DNA of 64,000 nt from positions 1-64,000 of IMG/VR virus record IMGVR_UViG_3300046804_004848; one strand, given 5' to 3'. Every line of letters starts with the position of its first letter. The stretch's first letter is position 1. This document shows positions 56,350 through 63,945 of the stretch, in pieces. The notes beneath the pieces were generated by a model. The model did no database searches, had not been told where the DNA came from, and saw nothing but the letters and a program-made list of their open reading frames with translations. Source of the stretch: a virus. The position numbers and the translations under genes were made by a program.

Positions 56350-56576
56350 TATCGCCACACTAAATTAAACCATACAAAATCACGTTCATGTCTAAATTTC
56401 ACCTCAGTATGCGCATGGAAAAAACGCCAACGACAATGTTTTTCACATCCTTCCACATTAGCGTATAACCAATCAAGGACTTCTTCATAATTACCACTGT
56501 TGACATGTGCTAGATACCACCCATTACAATTAGTATCCCATCCCCATACATGAGCAAGGTATCGTCTATCACTCAT
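56349..56576 (-). CDS. Array protein (F-N-L-V-W end)
   Basis: 75 aa. Core LDWLYANVEGCEKHCRWRF, end VKFRHERDFVWFNLVWR. Confidence 0.76.
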   Translation of the reverse strand: MSDRRYLAHVWGWDTNCNGWYLAHVNSGNYEEVLDWLYANVEGCEKHCRWRFFHAHTEVKFRHERDFVWFNLVWR

Positions 56577-56578
56577 GG

Positions 56579-56779
56579 TTACTTCAATAAATCTAACGCA
56601 GTAGCATACTCCATCACGTAATCAACATCCCACGGTTGTTTCCAAGTAATACGTACTCTACGTTTGTAGCATTTTTTCAACCATAGCATGTTACCTGAAA
56701 TAGTGACTTTAGGCAATAATGCATAAGTTTCTACCCAATCGTAGCAACCTTCTTTATCAACCTCTTTAGTTTCAATCAT
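56579..56779 (-). CDS. Small protein within the array, motif absent
   Basis: 66 aa from ATG 56779 (an earlier in-frame start at 56803 overlaps further). It has CYDWVETYALL and RRVRITWKQPWDVDYVMEYA but lacks the F-x-L-R-W end, finishing ALDLLK. It may be a degenerate member. Confidence 0.6.
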   Translation of the reverse strand: MIETKEVDKEGCYDWVETYALLPKVTISGNMLWLKKCYKRRVRITWKQPWDVDYVMEYATALDLLK

Positions 56780-56936
56780 CAATTCTTGTGTAGTTGAGGA
56801 CATTACCTACTCCATATTGTGCCTCACCAAGCATTTTAGCTTCATAGTCATTATTTGCCCAAATGATGGTGTTAGCAGTTTGATAGTCGTTAAGTCGTAC
56901 CCAAAGTTGATATTTGTACATTTCATTTACATCCAT
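56772..56936 (-). CDS. Small conserved phage protein
   Basis: 54 aa from ATG 56936: MYKYQLWVRLNDYQTANTII, then WANNDYEAKMLGEAQYGVGN and VLNYTRIDD. This short family (W-V-R-L-N-x-Y-Q-T ... A-Q-Y-G-x-G-N-V-L) recurs in T4-like aquatic phages; function unknown. It lies between array members and overlaps both neighbours. Confidence 0.68.
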   Translation of the reverse strand: MDVNEMYKYQLWVRLNDYQTANTIIWANNDYEAKMLGEAQYGVGNVLNYTRIDD

Positions 56937-57157
56937 TTTAACATAAAAAACACGTAGTTGTCAAGCGTTTCAAACTTGATATAACGTGCGCCCCATGGTG
57001 CTGAATCATTTTCAGTCATAAATTGTGCCCCATAAGGTTCCAACATAATATTTATTTGATAGATTGGAAAGTAGATTGCATCATTTTGCTTTAAAAAATT
57101 AATCCACCATATAGGTTTTGGCTCAGTCTCAGTTTCTTCAAATAATTTAATAAGCAT
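56927..57157 (-). CDS. Array protein (F-M-L-K-W end)
   Basis: 76 aa, end IKFETLDNYVFFMLKWM. Starts two bases after the upstream stop. Confidence 0.76.
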   Translation of the reverse strand: MLIKLFEETETEPKPIWWINFLKQNDAIYFPIYQINIMLEPYGAQFMTENDSAPWGARYIKFETLDNYVFFMLKWM

Positions 57158-57159
57158 GA

Positions 57160-57378
57160 TTACATATATTTCAACGCAAATAAGTTGTAACTTGCTTCAT
57201 TATGAAACTCAATATACGCAATACAATTAAATTGTTTAATTCCAACAGATAACACGTAATGGTGTACAAAACAATCATGTCTTTTTTCAAAAGCAGGTAC
57301 AAATTCATTGCTTTCTTGGTCAATACCTAAATCTTTTATTGCGTTTTGGCAATCAAAAGAATCAACAATAATAGACAT
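57160..57378 (-). CDS. Array protein (F-A-L-K-Y end)
   Basis: 72 aa from ATG 57378; the Shine-Dalgarno GGAG is part of the TGG-AGT (Trp-Ser) codons ending the previous gene. Ends IEFHNEASYNLFALKYM. Confidence 0.76.
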   Translation of the reverse strand: MSIIVDSFDCQNAIKDLGIDQESNEFVPAFEKRHDCFVHHYVLSVGIKQFNCIAYIEFHNEASYNLFALKYM

Positions 57379-57380
57379 AA

Positions 57381-57605
57381 TTAACTCCAAGTAAGTAGAA
57401 AAAATGATTGTAGTTCTGCTGTGGTAAATTGTAGAACAATACCTTCTAATTTAAAATTATTTACCCCAATATTTTTTAGTAACCAACTTGTAATTTCTGC
57501 ATCATTTTCTACCCACCATGTAAAATCTATGATAAAACAACAGTGTTCATGAGTAGAAATATTAGGCACCCCTGAAAAAACTAAAAAACGTTGACCTACA
57601 TCCAT
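57381..57605 (-). CDS. Array protein (F-L-L-T-W end)
   Basis: 74 aa from ATG 57605, overlapping the end of the previous gene by 10 bases. Core TSWLLKNIGVNNFKLEG, end LQFTTAELQSFFLLTWS. Confidence 0.74.
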   Translation of the reverse strand: MDVGQRFLVFSGVPNISTHEHCCFIIDFTWWVENDAEITSWLLKNIGVNNFKLEGIVLQFTTAELQSFFLLTWS

Positions 57606-57787
57606 TTCATTGCAAAAAAAGTACAATCATTTTCATTACTAAAACTTACTACATAGTGTCCTGCTTGTTCACCGCCTACATCTAAATTAGCAAAGTGCCA
57701 TTCGCCTGTGCAATTATGTTGACACCAATCAAAAATATCGCCTAACTTACCAAATGGTATGGTAACTGTTAAGGTATGATTATCCAT
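57596..57787 (-). CDS. Array protein (F-A-M-K-W end), first member
   Basis: 63 aa, overlapping the dCMP deaminase stop (ATGGATAA). Core IFDWCQHNCTGEWHFANL, end VSFSNENDCTFFAMKWM. First of the array in transcription order. Confidence 0.77.
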   Translation of the reverse strand: MDNHTLTVTIPFGKLGDIFDWCQHNCTGEWHFANLDVGGEQAGHYVVSFSNENDCTFFAMKWM

Positions 57788-58283
57788 GTGAAATAACTTC
57801 TACTCCACTTTTTTCAAGAAATTTTATCCCTGCATCGTCCCTATAGTGTGTACCAAAATACACACGACGAATACCTGCACTGTATATACTTTTTGCACAT
57901 TCAAGACACGGTGCATGAGTAATAAACATTGTTGCTCCATTCCCACCCTCTGATCCTTTAGCTAGTTTGTCCAAGGCGTTCCGCTCAGCATGCAGTACTT
58001 CAGGTCTAGTTTTTAGTCTGTATCTTCTTTCTACACTGTAACCACTAATCCAAAAATTACCTAACAATGGATAGTCTTGTAATTTAGCACTAGTATCATT
58101 GATAGGCATAAATTCAGTATATTCACAGCCATTGTCCCATCCACTAGGCATACCATTGTAGCCAATACTAATGATACGATCATCTTTTACAATGATCGCA
58201 CCAACTTTTAATCGCACTGCATAACTAAGTTCAGATACTCGTTTTGCTATATCAGCATAAAGTTGTATAAATTTTTCTTTCAT
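57780..58283 (-). CDS. dCMP deaminase
   Basis: 167 aa from ATG 58283. Zinc and catalytic residues are present in VLHAERNAL (HAE) and APCLECAKSIY (PCxxC); RLKVGAIIVKDDRIISIGYNG is typical. It makes dUMP for dTTP synthesis, standard in T4-like phages. It heads the operon containing the F-x-L-R-W array. A longer frame upstream overlaps the hydrolase gene and is rejected. Confidence 0.92.
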   Translation of the reverse strand: MKEKFIQLYADIAKRVSELSYAVRLKVGAIIVKDDRIISIGYNGMPSGWDNGCEYTEFMPINDTSAKLQDYPLLGNFWISGYSVERRYRLKTRPEVLHAERNALDKLAKGSEGGNGATMFITHAPCLECAKSIYSAGIRRVYFGTHYRDDAGIKFLEKSGVEVISHG

Positions 58284-59013
58284 TTGTAGTTTGATAAAAA
58301 TTCTAGCGTAGTTTTTGTTGCTTGCTCTGTGGCAGTAGCACTGTATTGTGTAACATGACCCCATCTTGCGTTATTGTATGAACGGTCAAAACTATGATAT
58401 GCCCCATCATAAACAAATACTTGCTGTAATTTATTTAAGTCTTTAAATGATTCGCATAAACTACTTGGAGTCCATGTATCAAGTGAACCAATATGTATTT
58501 GTGATGGTACTTTTACATGGTGGTAGGAATAATTGCATTTAGGATAATACGCTATCACACCATCTAATTTTGTATTTGATATAATTCCTGCCTCTAATAC
58601 ACTAGCAGCACCGTGACTAAAACCTATTCCAATTACTGCTCCACGATGCCATGATTGTTGTTTTACCCATGCAGCCATTGCGTTAATATCCTCACCACGT
58701 TGGGCAAATGTCAATTTATTTGAGTTGCATGTTGTTGGTAAATTTCTTGCACCTAAACTATCAGGAATAACGACATTAAATCCTGCCTTAAATAACAAAC
58801 TTACCCATTGATAATCTTCAGTATTAATCCCATTACAACCATGTGCAAGTACTACTGTGGGAGAGGGAACATCTTGCAATTTTTTATCAAACGCTACTTT
58901 AATAGGTACTACAGAACTAAGGTAAGGATCAATCACCTCAATCTTTGTCCACCAAAATGCTGCATGTACGATGTTTGTAAACAATAGTGATAAAAAAATA
59001 AGAATGATTTTCA
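58280..59013 (-). CDS. Exported alpha/beta hydrolase (dienelactone-hydrolase-like)
   Basis: 244 aa from ATG 59013 with a Sec signal (MKIILIFLSLLFTNIVHAA). VVLAHGCNG oxyanion region, nucleophile in GIGFSHGAAS (G-x-S-x-G), Asp in GSLDTW and His in GAYHSFD complete the triad. Secreted hydrolases of this family act on esters; target unknown. Overlaps dCMP deaminase by four bases. Confidence 0.8.
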
Positions 59014-59015
59014 TA

Positions 59016-59534
59016 TTAATCCCATAGTGAACGATAATATTTTGCAAACAAATCCAATCCTTCTTGAATACGCTCTTGATATAAGGCGTATCCTTCTGCG
59101 TCAAAATAATGACTAGTAGGATCAGGATCAACCATCTGACTTAATTCTTCAACTTGATTGGTAACAGGATTTAACATGGTTTGACCTGTTTTAACAAATT
59201 TAAACCTAGGTACTTTACCATAATGGAAGGATTCTTCATTATCCCGTATAAGTTGACCAAATGACCATATCATTTTATCAAGAACTACGTCCCACTCTTT
59301 AATTTTTTCATTAAATGCCCAATCATATGATTCTTTGTAAAAATCAAAACATCCTTGGTCGTGCCAATCTTCCCCACCAACATGAGCAAAGTCAGCAGGA
59401 ATACCATGTTTTACCATGCGTAATTCCAACAAAGCAGGATAAATGATATATGCTAATGAAGTATCCAAACTCCATAAATCATGATTATCAATATGTACGG
59501 CAATTTTTCTACCTACTTTTAGGTATTTGGACAT
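59016..59534 (-). CDS. Conserved phage protein with HIDNHDLWS motif
   Basis: 172 aa from ATG 59534 (an in-frame start 12 bases earlier is possible). VHIDNHDLWSLDTSLAYIIY, later GGEDWHDQGCFDFYKESYDW, are hallmarks of a family found across T4-like phages; function unknown to me. Confidence 0.75.
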   Translation of the reverse strand: MSKYLKVGRKIAVHIDNHDLWSLDTSLAYIIYPALLELRMVKHGIPADFAHVGGEDWHDQGCFDFYKESYDWAFNEKIKEWDVVLDKMIWSFGQLIRDNEESFHYGKVPRFKFVKTGQTMLNPVTNQVEELSQMVDPDPTSHYFDAEGYALYQERIQEGLDLFAKYYRSLWD

Positions 59535-59549
59535 TTTAACTTTCATAAT

Positions 59550-59933
59550 TTACTCTTTTACAGGTAAACATTCAAAATCATGGAATACAAACTTTTTACC
59601 GTCAACCACAATCATACCTACAAATTCGTTTTTAGTGTTGGTACAAAAGTTTTTTGCAGACTCATCAAGCGTAGAACCTTGGCAAACAAATTTATCATCT
59701 TCACAATTATAGAATAACATCAGTCCGTCTACGTGTTCAACACGCATGATACAGGCTGGCATGCTGACACGGGTAATTTTTTCTGATGATTCTCCATCTT
59801 GTGTTTTTGCTTTTAATTCTTGTTTAAGTAGTTCGGTAACACGTTTTTGTAGTATTCGCATACCAAACATCGTACCCATAAAAAAACAGACTGCGTATGA
59901 TGCTGCTAATATTAGTAGGTTAATTTCGTTCAT
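59550..59933 (-). CDS. Membrane-anchored hypothetical protein
   Basis: 127 aa with an N-terminal membrane helix (LLILAASYAVCFFMGTMFGM) then a soluble part with ACIMRVEHVDGLMLFYNCED and a C-terminal beta-rich end. A TATAAATACC late element lies just upstream. Confidence 0.7.
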   Translation of the reverse strand: MNEINLLILAASYAVCFFMGTMFGMRILQKRVTELLKQELKAKTQDGESSEKITRVSMPACIMRVEHVDGLMLFYNCEDDKFVCQGSTLDESAKNFCTNTKNEFVGMIVVDGKKFVFHDFECLPVKE

Positions 59934-59943
59934 GTTGGTATTT

Positions 59944-59980
59944 ATAAAAAGAAAAGAACGGATTTTTAATAGATCCGTTC
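59944..59980 (-). terminator. Rho-independent terminator
   Basis: On the minus strand GAACGGAT/ATCCGTTC (59980-59956) is followed by TTTTCTTTTT. It ends the HTH-like gene transcript. Confidence 0.87.
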
Positions 59981-60032
59981 AAAACTATTTCAGGAGATAG
60001 AAATTGAGGGAGCATTGCACTCCCCATGTTGC

Positions 60033-60257
60033 TTAGACAGGTGCTTTAGTTGAGTAAACTGTAGCACGTCCGCTACGCTGAATTGCGTAGACTTGGAGAC
60101 CACCACGACGAACATCGCTAACGCTAGCACGTGGATTTGCCAATCCAAAACGTTGCTTGATTTGTGCTGCGGTAAAAGTCTTACCTGCACGAAGTTGCTC
60201 ACCCAAGCGAGCGGTTTTGGAAAGAACGGGTTTTGAAGCTTTAACAGTAGTTTTCAT
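60033..60257 (-). CDS. Winged-helix-like DNA-binding protein
   Basis: 74 aa from ATG 60257 with AAAAGGAAAT upstream. LRAGKTFTAAQIKQRFGLAN looks like helix-turn-helix, and ASVSDVRRGGLQVYAIQRSG a recognition helix and wing. Its own strong promoter, leader hairpin and terminator suggest a stand-alone, highly expressed regulator or nucleoid protein. Confidence 0.72.
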   Translation of the reverse strand: MKTTVKASKPVLSKTARLGEQLRAGKTFTAAQIKQRFGLANPRASVSDVRRGGLQVYAIQRSGRATVYSTKAPV

Positions 60258-60302
60258 ATTTAAATTTCCTTTTAAAAAATCGTTGTTTAACAACGTATAG
60301 AG

Positions 60303-60331
60303 ATAATAACTTCTTTCGGCTCAATTGTCAA
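60303..60331 (-). promoter_or_regulatory. Sigma70-like promoter of the winged-helix gene
   Basis: Minus-strand TTGACA (60331-60326), 17-base spacer, TATTAT (60308-60303). The leader holds a CGTTGTT/AACAACG hairpin (about 60281-60295). Confidence 0.75.
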
Positions 60332-60336
60332 TCAAT

Positions 60337-61176
60337 TTAGATAACTTCGTAATACTGAAGTGTCCACTGATCAGCAATTACCTCGTGACCAATGTAGCCA
60401 CGTGGGTTTGAAACTACACGGCAATTTCCTACCATGTAATCATTCTTAGCATGAACATGTCCATGCACCCACAATTTAATTTGTGGATTGTTTAAAATTT
60501 CATTGGATAAATCGCTAGCATATCCTCCATTTGTTAAGGTTTCACCAACATAATCAGGACTAATTGACTGAAAAGTAGGAGCATGGTGTGTTACCATAAT
60601 CACTTTATCATGTTTAAATTTGTCCCACTGCTCACTAAAATACTTCATACTTGCTAAATGCCGCTGTAAAGAATCAGCAATGCTTAATCTACGATACCCC
60701 TCTTTTTCATTTTTAATGATGCGGTAATCATTTAATACAGCTTCTACGTGAATTTTGGTAAGTGGATCTTGTTTATTAGCATCAGTCCACATGGATGCAC
60801 CAACAAACTTATATCCATCAATATCAACTGTGGTATCTTCCATAAAGGTAATATTTGGAAAATATTCTGCTTCATGCTTAAGTATGTCAAGGGTTTCAAA
60901 CCATTTACCATGATAAAACTCATGGTTACCTGCTACCCATAGTACATGTTTAAATTTAGTACTACATTCTTTTAAAAATTTACGATATGCTAGAACACGT
61001 TGATAACGATTAGACCATTGCTGTAGTGGAAGCACTGCATCATCACGTGCAAAATCTTTTAAGTCTTTGGCAACAAGAATATCTCCTGCTAATATCAATA
61101 CGTCTGCGTTTTGATCATTATCAAAGAATAAATCGCCAAACTCTAAGTGTGCATCACTAACTAACGCTATTTTCAT
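60337..61176 (-). CDS. Calcineurin-like metallophosphoesterase
   Basis: 279 aa. VSDAHLEFGD, LAGDIL, VAGNHEFYHG, VTHHAPT and VHGHVH give the full metal site. Third phosphoesterase of the window and distinct from the other two. Substrate unknown. Confidence 0.85.
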   Translation of the reverse strand: MKIALVSDAHLEFGDLFFDNDQNADVLILAGDILVAKDLKDFARDDAVLPLQQWSNRYQRVLAYRKFLKECSTKFKHVLWVAGNHEFYHGKWFETLDILKHEAEYFPNITFMEDTTVDIDGYKFVGASMWTDANKQDPLTKIHVEAVLNDYRIIKNEKEGYRRLSIADSLQRHLASMKYFSEQWDKFKHDKVIMVTHHAPTFQSISPDYVGETLTNGGYASDLSNEILNNPQIKLWVHGHVHAKNDYMVGNCRVVSNPRGYIGHEVIADQWTLQYYEVI

Positions 61177-61342
61177 GTTGTTTTTCCAAAATAGTAACCA
61201 TCCAACCTAAAGAATTTGTTGGACAGCTACTTATTTTAGTATCATTTACGTACCTTTGTACAGGCACAATATATCCAATTTCTTTAAGCAATTGGTAATC
61301 ATCACCTAATGCTACCTGTACTAACTGTTCTAACGCATTCAT
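61157..61342 (-). CDS. Small hypothetical protein
   Basis: 61 aa, overlapping the phosphoesterase start by 20 bases and the next gene's stop by four. No recognised motif. Confidence 0.65.
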   Translation of the reverse strand: MNALEQLVQVALGDDYQLLKEIGYIVPVQRYVNDTKISSCPTNSLGWMVTILEKQHENSVS

Positions 61343-61653
61343 GCTTCTTCCAAATCAAGTAGGTTCACCTGGACATGCAACGAATGTGGATAAATCTTGT
61401 GACTAACCCAACGTGGTGCATCTGTTACAATACCAACCGCATTAGGATCAGATAATGCAATCTCTTGTAATGCGTTGATAATAGTATCACGATGATCTGC
61501 ATTTTGAATATTGAGCACATCACCAATGGTTGAAATATTACTAAAAGCAAACCGTGTACCATCTTGATGAATGAAGTCAAGACGATAAGAAATACGGTCT
61601 TTATTCTTCATTGAACGGTTATGAAGCTTTTCTTTCTTGATTACTTTATGCAT
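61339..61653 (-). CDS. Hypothetical protein
   Basis: 104 aa from ATG 61653. Basic start, then RLDFIHQDGTRFAFSNISTI, and VGIVTDAPRWVSH near the end. Not recognised. Four-base overlap with the following gene. Confidence 0.65.
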   Translation of the reverse strand: MHKVIKKEKLHNRSMKNKDRISYRLDFIHQDGTRFAFSNISTIGDVLNIQNADHRDTIINALQEIALSDPNAVGIVTDAPRWVSHKIYPHSLHVQVNLLDLEEA

Positions 61654-61831
61654 TTTCCAACTCCTGCGTGGATTGTGTAAGTGCTGCATCAATAATTGTA
61701 TAACGTACTTCCATATCATGCAAGTAATTTATATAGTCTGTCTCAGTAATACCACATAATTCTGCACGTTCAGCAGGACTCATTTCATACCAAATTGCGG
61801 TATTGTTTGCGTATCCGATTGGCATATTCAT
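61646..61831 (-). CDS. Small hypothetical protein
   Basis: 61 aa, helical: AIWYEMSPAERAELCGITET. AAGGAGAT upstream. First gene of the unit behind the 61859 promoter. Confidence 0.68.
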   Translation of the reverse strand: MNMPIGYANNTAIWYEMSPAERAELCGITETDYINYLHDMEVRYTIIDAALTQSTQELENA

Positions 61832-61858
61832 TTACATCTCCTTATTGACTATAGGAGT

Positions 61859-61887
61859 AGTTTAGCAAATTAGGATAAACTTGTCAA
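61859..61887 (-). promoter_or_regulatory. Sigma70-like promoter with TCCTAATTT spacer
   Basis: Minus-strand TTGACA (61887-61882), spacer AGTTTATCCTAATTTGC (17), TAAACT. The spacer core matches plus-strand promoters 46 kb away. Confidence 0.78.
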
Positions 61888-62087
61888 GTAGTTAATTGAA
61901 ATAACCTTTCTGCAGCTTCTTTTGGAAAAGATGATCCCCAATCTGCGATATATTGTTCATCAGCAGTTTTGTTTTCACCAAAACCCAACCCAATAAAGTA
62001 TTTGATACCTTCATAGGGCACATCAACCTTGACAACACCTATACACGCATCTTTATTAGTAAACCATGTTGAATTTAAAATTTTCAT
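61884..62087 (-). CDS. Small hypothetical protein
   Basis: 67 aa. IKYFIGLGFGENKTADEQYI, then DWGSSFPKEAAERLF, matches a short family common in T4-like aquatic phages; function unknown. Overlaps the previous gene's stop by four bases. Confidence 0.72.
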   Translation of the reverse strand: MKILNSTWFTNKDACIGVVKVDVPYEGIKYFIGLGFGENKTADEQYIADWGSSFPKEAAERLFQLTT

Positions 62088-62215
62088 CTGTTAGCTTGCT
62101 CCTGTACAGTTTCTTTTACTTTTTCCACACTATTGTCTAGTAATCTTGCTACACCACTAAAACCAACTGTGGCAATAATAATTCCGAAAATAGTACCAAA
62201 TAGGAAGTTTTTCAT
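62084..62215 (-). CDS. 43-aa membrane protein
   Basis: ATG 62215. KNFLFGTIFGIIIATVGFSG is one membrane helix, followed by an amphipathic end. ATGA overlap with the next gene. Confidence 0.65.
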   Translation of the reverse strand: MKNFLFGTIFGIIIATVGFSGVARLLDNSVEKVKETVQEQANR

Positions 62216-62217
62216 GA

Positions 62218-62523
62218 TTAATTTCCTGCAGTAAGACGAACTAATTCAGTAGCAAGACTAGGTGTGTAGTGACGATAGCTACGGATTTTGCTATATTTAT
62301 TGGTATGTTTTTCTTTAAACTTAGGAGTGATTCCTACAGCTTTAAGGGCAGTAATATAAGTAGAAAAATCTAAATCTTCTTCAAGATAGGCATGATCGTT
62401 ACGAATGTAACTGTAGGTGGTAATTTTATTAAGAATTCCCAATTTACTAAGACGTGCAAGTGGAACTTTAACCCATCCGTGTCCAGGATCCGTGTAAATC
62501 GTGTCAATCAAAGTAGTCTTCAT
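62218..62523 (-). CDS. Hypothetical protein
   Basis: 101 aa, basic in its second half (FKEKHTNKYSKIRSYRHYTP). AGGAGATAG upstream. No family recognised. Confidence 0.7.
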   Translation of the reverse strand: MKTTLIDTIYTDPGHGWVKVPLARLSKLGILNKITTYSYIRNDHAYLEEDLDFSTYITALKAVGITPKFKEKHTNKYSKIRSYRHYTPSLATELVRLTAGN

Positions 62524-62552
62524 TTCTATCTCCTGTTAATCACTATAGACAT

Positions 62553-62581
62553 AGTATAGCAAATTAGGATATGTGTGTCAA
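62553..62581 (-). promoter_or_regulatory. Sigma70-like promoter with TCCTAATTT spacer
   Basis: Minus-strand TTGACA (62581-62576), spacer CACATATCCTAATTTGC (17), TATACT. Confidence 0.8.
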
Positions 62582-62582
62582 G

Positions 62583-62705
62583 TTATTTTTGATTGTTGTG
62601 AAAATGATGATCTAGAATACGTGCAATTTTTTCAATACCATGAATAATACCCAAACCAATCACAGTTAAAACAAGTAATAAAATCCATTCTTGTAGCCAA
62701 CTCAT
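62583..62705 (-). CDS. 40-aa membrane protein
   Basis: ATG 62705: WILLLVLTVIGLGIIHGI is a membrane helix, then a short basic tail. TAGGAGAATA upstream. Confidence 0.62.
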   Translation of the reverse strand: MSWLQEWILLLVLTVIGLGIIHGIEKIARILDHHFHNNQK

Positions 62706-62714
62706 ATTATTCTC

Positions 62715-62915
62715 CTATAATTTACGGTTAGTGTCATATTTTAACATAGAAATTTCCCAATCATAGTACTCATCATCAGAAAGTGTTCGTTCACGAAACT
62801 TTTTACATAATGTTACATAATAAGAATATGTAAACTCGTTACCTGTTTTTTGGCTCACAGTATCGTTGTAATCAAACAACGCTTCTTGATTTATACTATA
62901 ATTATAAACAATCAC
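62715..62915 (-). CDS. Small hypothetical protein
   Basis: 66 aa, Tyr-rich and acidic (EFTYSYYVTLCKKFRERTLS). Ends nine bases before the next gene; one base after the Cys-rich gene. Confidence 0.65.
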   Translation of the reverse strand: MIVYNYSINQEALFDYNDTVSQKTGNEFTYSYYVTLCKKFRERTLSDDEYYDWEISMLKYDTNRKL

Positions 62916-62916
62916 A

Positions 62917-63342
62917 TTAATCCCAATAAATGTAAATTCTTGTATTAGCGGATTTATTCCATCTTACTTTACATCCACTTTCTTTAATGATTGGAAGGAT
63001 ATCTATAAGATTTTGTAAACCTTTGTCATCACCACTAAAGCAAAATAAACTACCATTTGTTTGTTCAGGTTTGTGACATGGAAAGGTTGAGTAATCATCT
63101 TTGGTCATACCTTCAGGCAAAATATATTCATCTTTTTCTTCGTCATATTCACAGTCCATTGAACAATCTTGCTCATGATTAAATAAGACTTTTGATAAGT
63201 CTATACTTTGTCCCTTGAACACTCCTTCCTCATGTTGATAGGGAATTTCTTGCCATGCACATGTTTGGCAACATGGTAATGCCCAACCAACATACCAACC
63301 TTCTTTTTGTAAATTTTGTTGCAAATTTCTAAATGGATGCAT
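62917..63342 (-). CDS. DUF6891-like Cys-containing protein
   Basis: 141 aa from ATG 63342 (a GTG 12 bases upstream overlaps the previous stop as GTGA and is also possible). GWALPCCQTCAWQEI near residue 20 and SLFCFSGDDKGLQNLI later resemble DUF6891-type proteins. Possibly metal-binding; function unknown. Confidence 0.68.
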   Translation of the reverse strand: MHPFRNLQQNLQKEGWYVGWALPCCQTCAWQEIPYQHEEGVFKGQSIDLSKVLFNHEQDCSMDCEYDEEKDEYILPEGMTKDDYSTFPCHKPEQTNGSLFCFSGDDKGLQNLIDILPIIKESGCKVRWNKSANTRIYIYWD

Positions 63343-63347
63343 AATAT

Positions 63348-63758
63348 TCACCAACTTGAGTTATAAAAAACTTTTAAACCAATAATAAGTTCAGCTTTGG
63401 CATCAGCAATAAACTGCAAATCTTGGTTACGATAATAATCATCTTTTGGGGTACCAAAGAAAAATCCTTCTATTTCAAGGGATTTTACATATCCGTTCTT
63501 AATGTCTCGTTCTAAATGGTTAAGATCATCCCATGTTAATTCAAGTTCAATCCCATTAAAACTTGAACCCCATGAACGATCAGAATTTGGGTCAGGTGTA
63601 CCACCTTTTTGTAACCAAAGTTTTTCCATCCACCCTTGTAAATTAGGGTGTTTACGCCAATAAGCTAATTCACGTGGTTTAGCAACATTTTTGTTTTCAT
63701 AGTATGCGTCATAATCACCTTGATTGGCAGACACGTATGCGTACTGATCTAATCCCAT
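63348..63758 (-). CDS. Conserved phage protein (MGLDQYAY family)
   Basis: 136 aa from ATG 63758. MGLDQYAYVSANQG, AYWRKHPNLQGWMEKLW, FNGIELELTWDDLNHLE and GFFFGTPKDDYY to VFYNSSW are conserved across many phages; databases sometimes label it phosphoglycerate kinase without good reason. Function unknown. Confidence 0.8.
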   Translation of the reverse strand: MGLDQYAYVSANQGDYDAYYENKNVAKPRELAYWRKHPNLQGWMEKLWLQKGGTPDPNSDRSWGSSFNGIELELTWDDLNHLERDIKNGYVKSLEIEGFFFGTPKDDYYRNQDLQFIADAKAELIIGLKVFYNSSW

Positions 63759-63780
63759 GTTTTGCTCCGAATTGTAACGT

Positions 63781-63945
63781 TTAAACTTCATTCTTTAATT
63801 GTTTTTTACTGCAATCATACATCATACTACGTATGACTATGTTTTTATTTAAATCACATTCTAACATAAATTTTTGCTGTGCGTACATTGAACCAAGTAC
63901 ACTACCAAAAATAAATCCGATACCTGCTACAAGTGTTTTACTCAT
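63781..63945 (-). CDS. 54-aa membrane-associated protein
   Basis: ATG 63945: LVAGIGFIFGSVLGSMYAQQ is an N-terminal membrane helix; the rest is polar. ATGA overlap with the upstream gene. Confidence 0.6.
   Translation of the reverse strand: MSKTLVAGIGFIFGSVLGSMYAQQKFMLECDLNKNIVIRSMMYDCSKKQLKNEV

Noticed and set aside
63348-63758. Phosphoglycerate kinase
   Set aside because: The MGLDQYAY family carries this label in some databases, but the protein is far too short and lacks kinase motifs.
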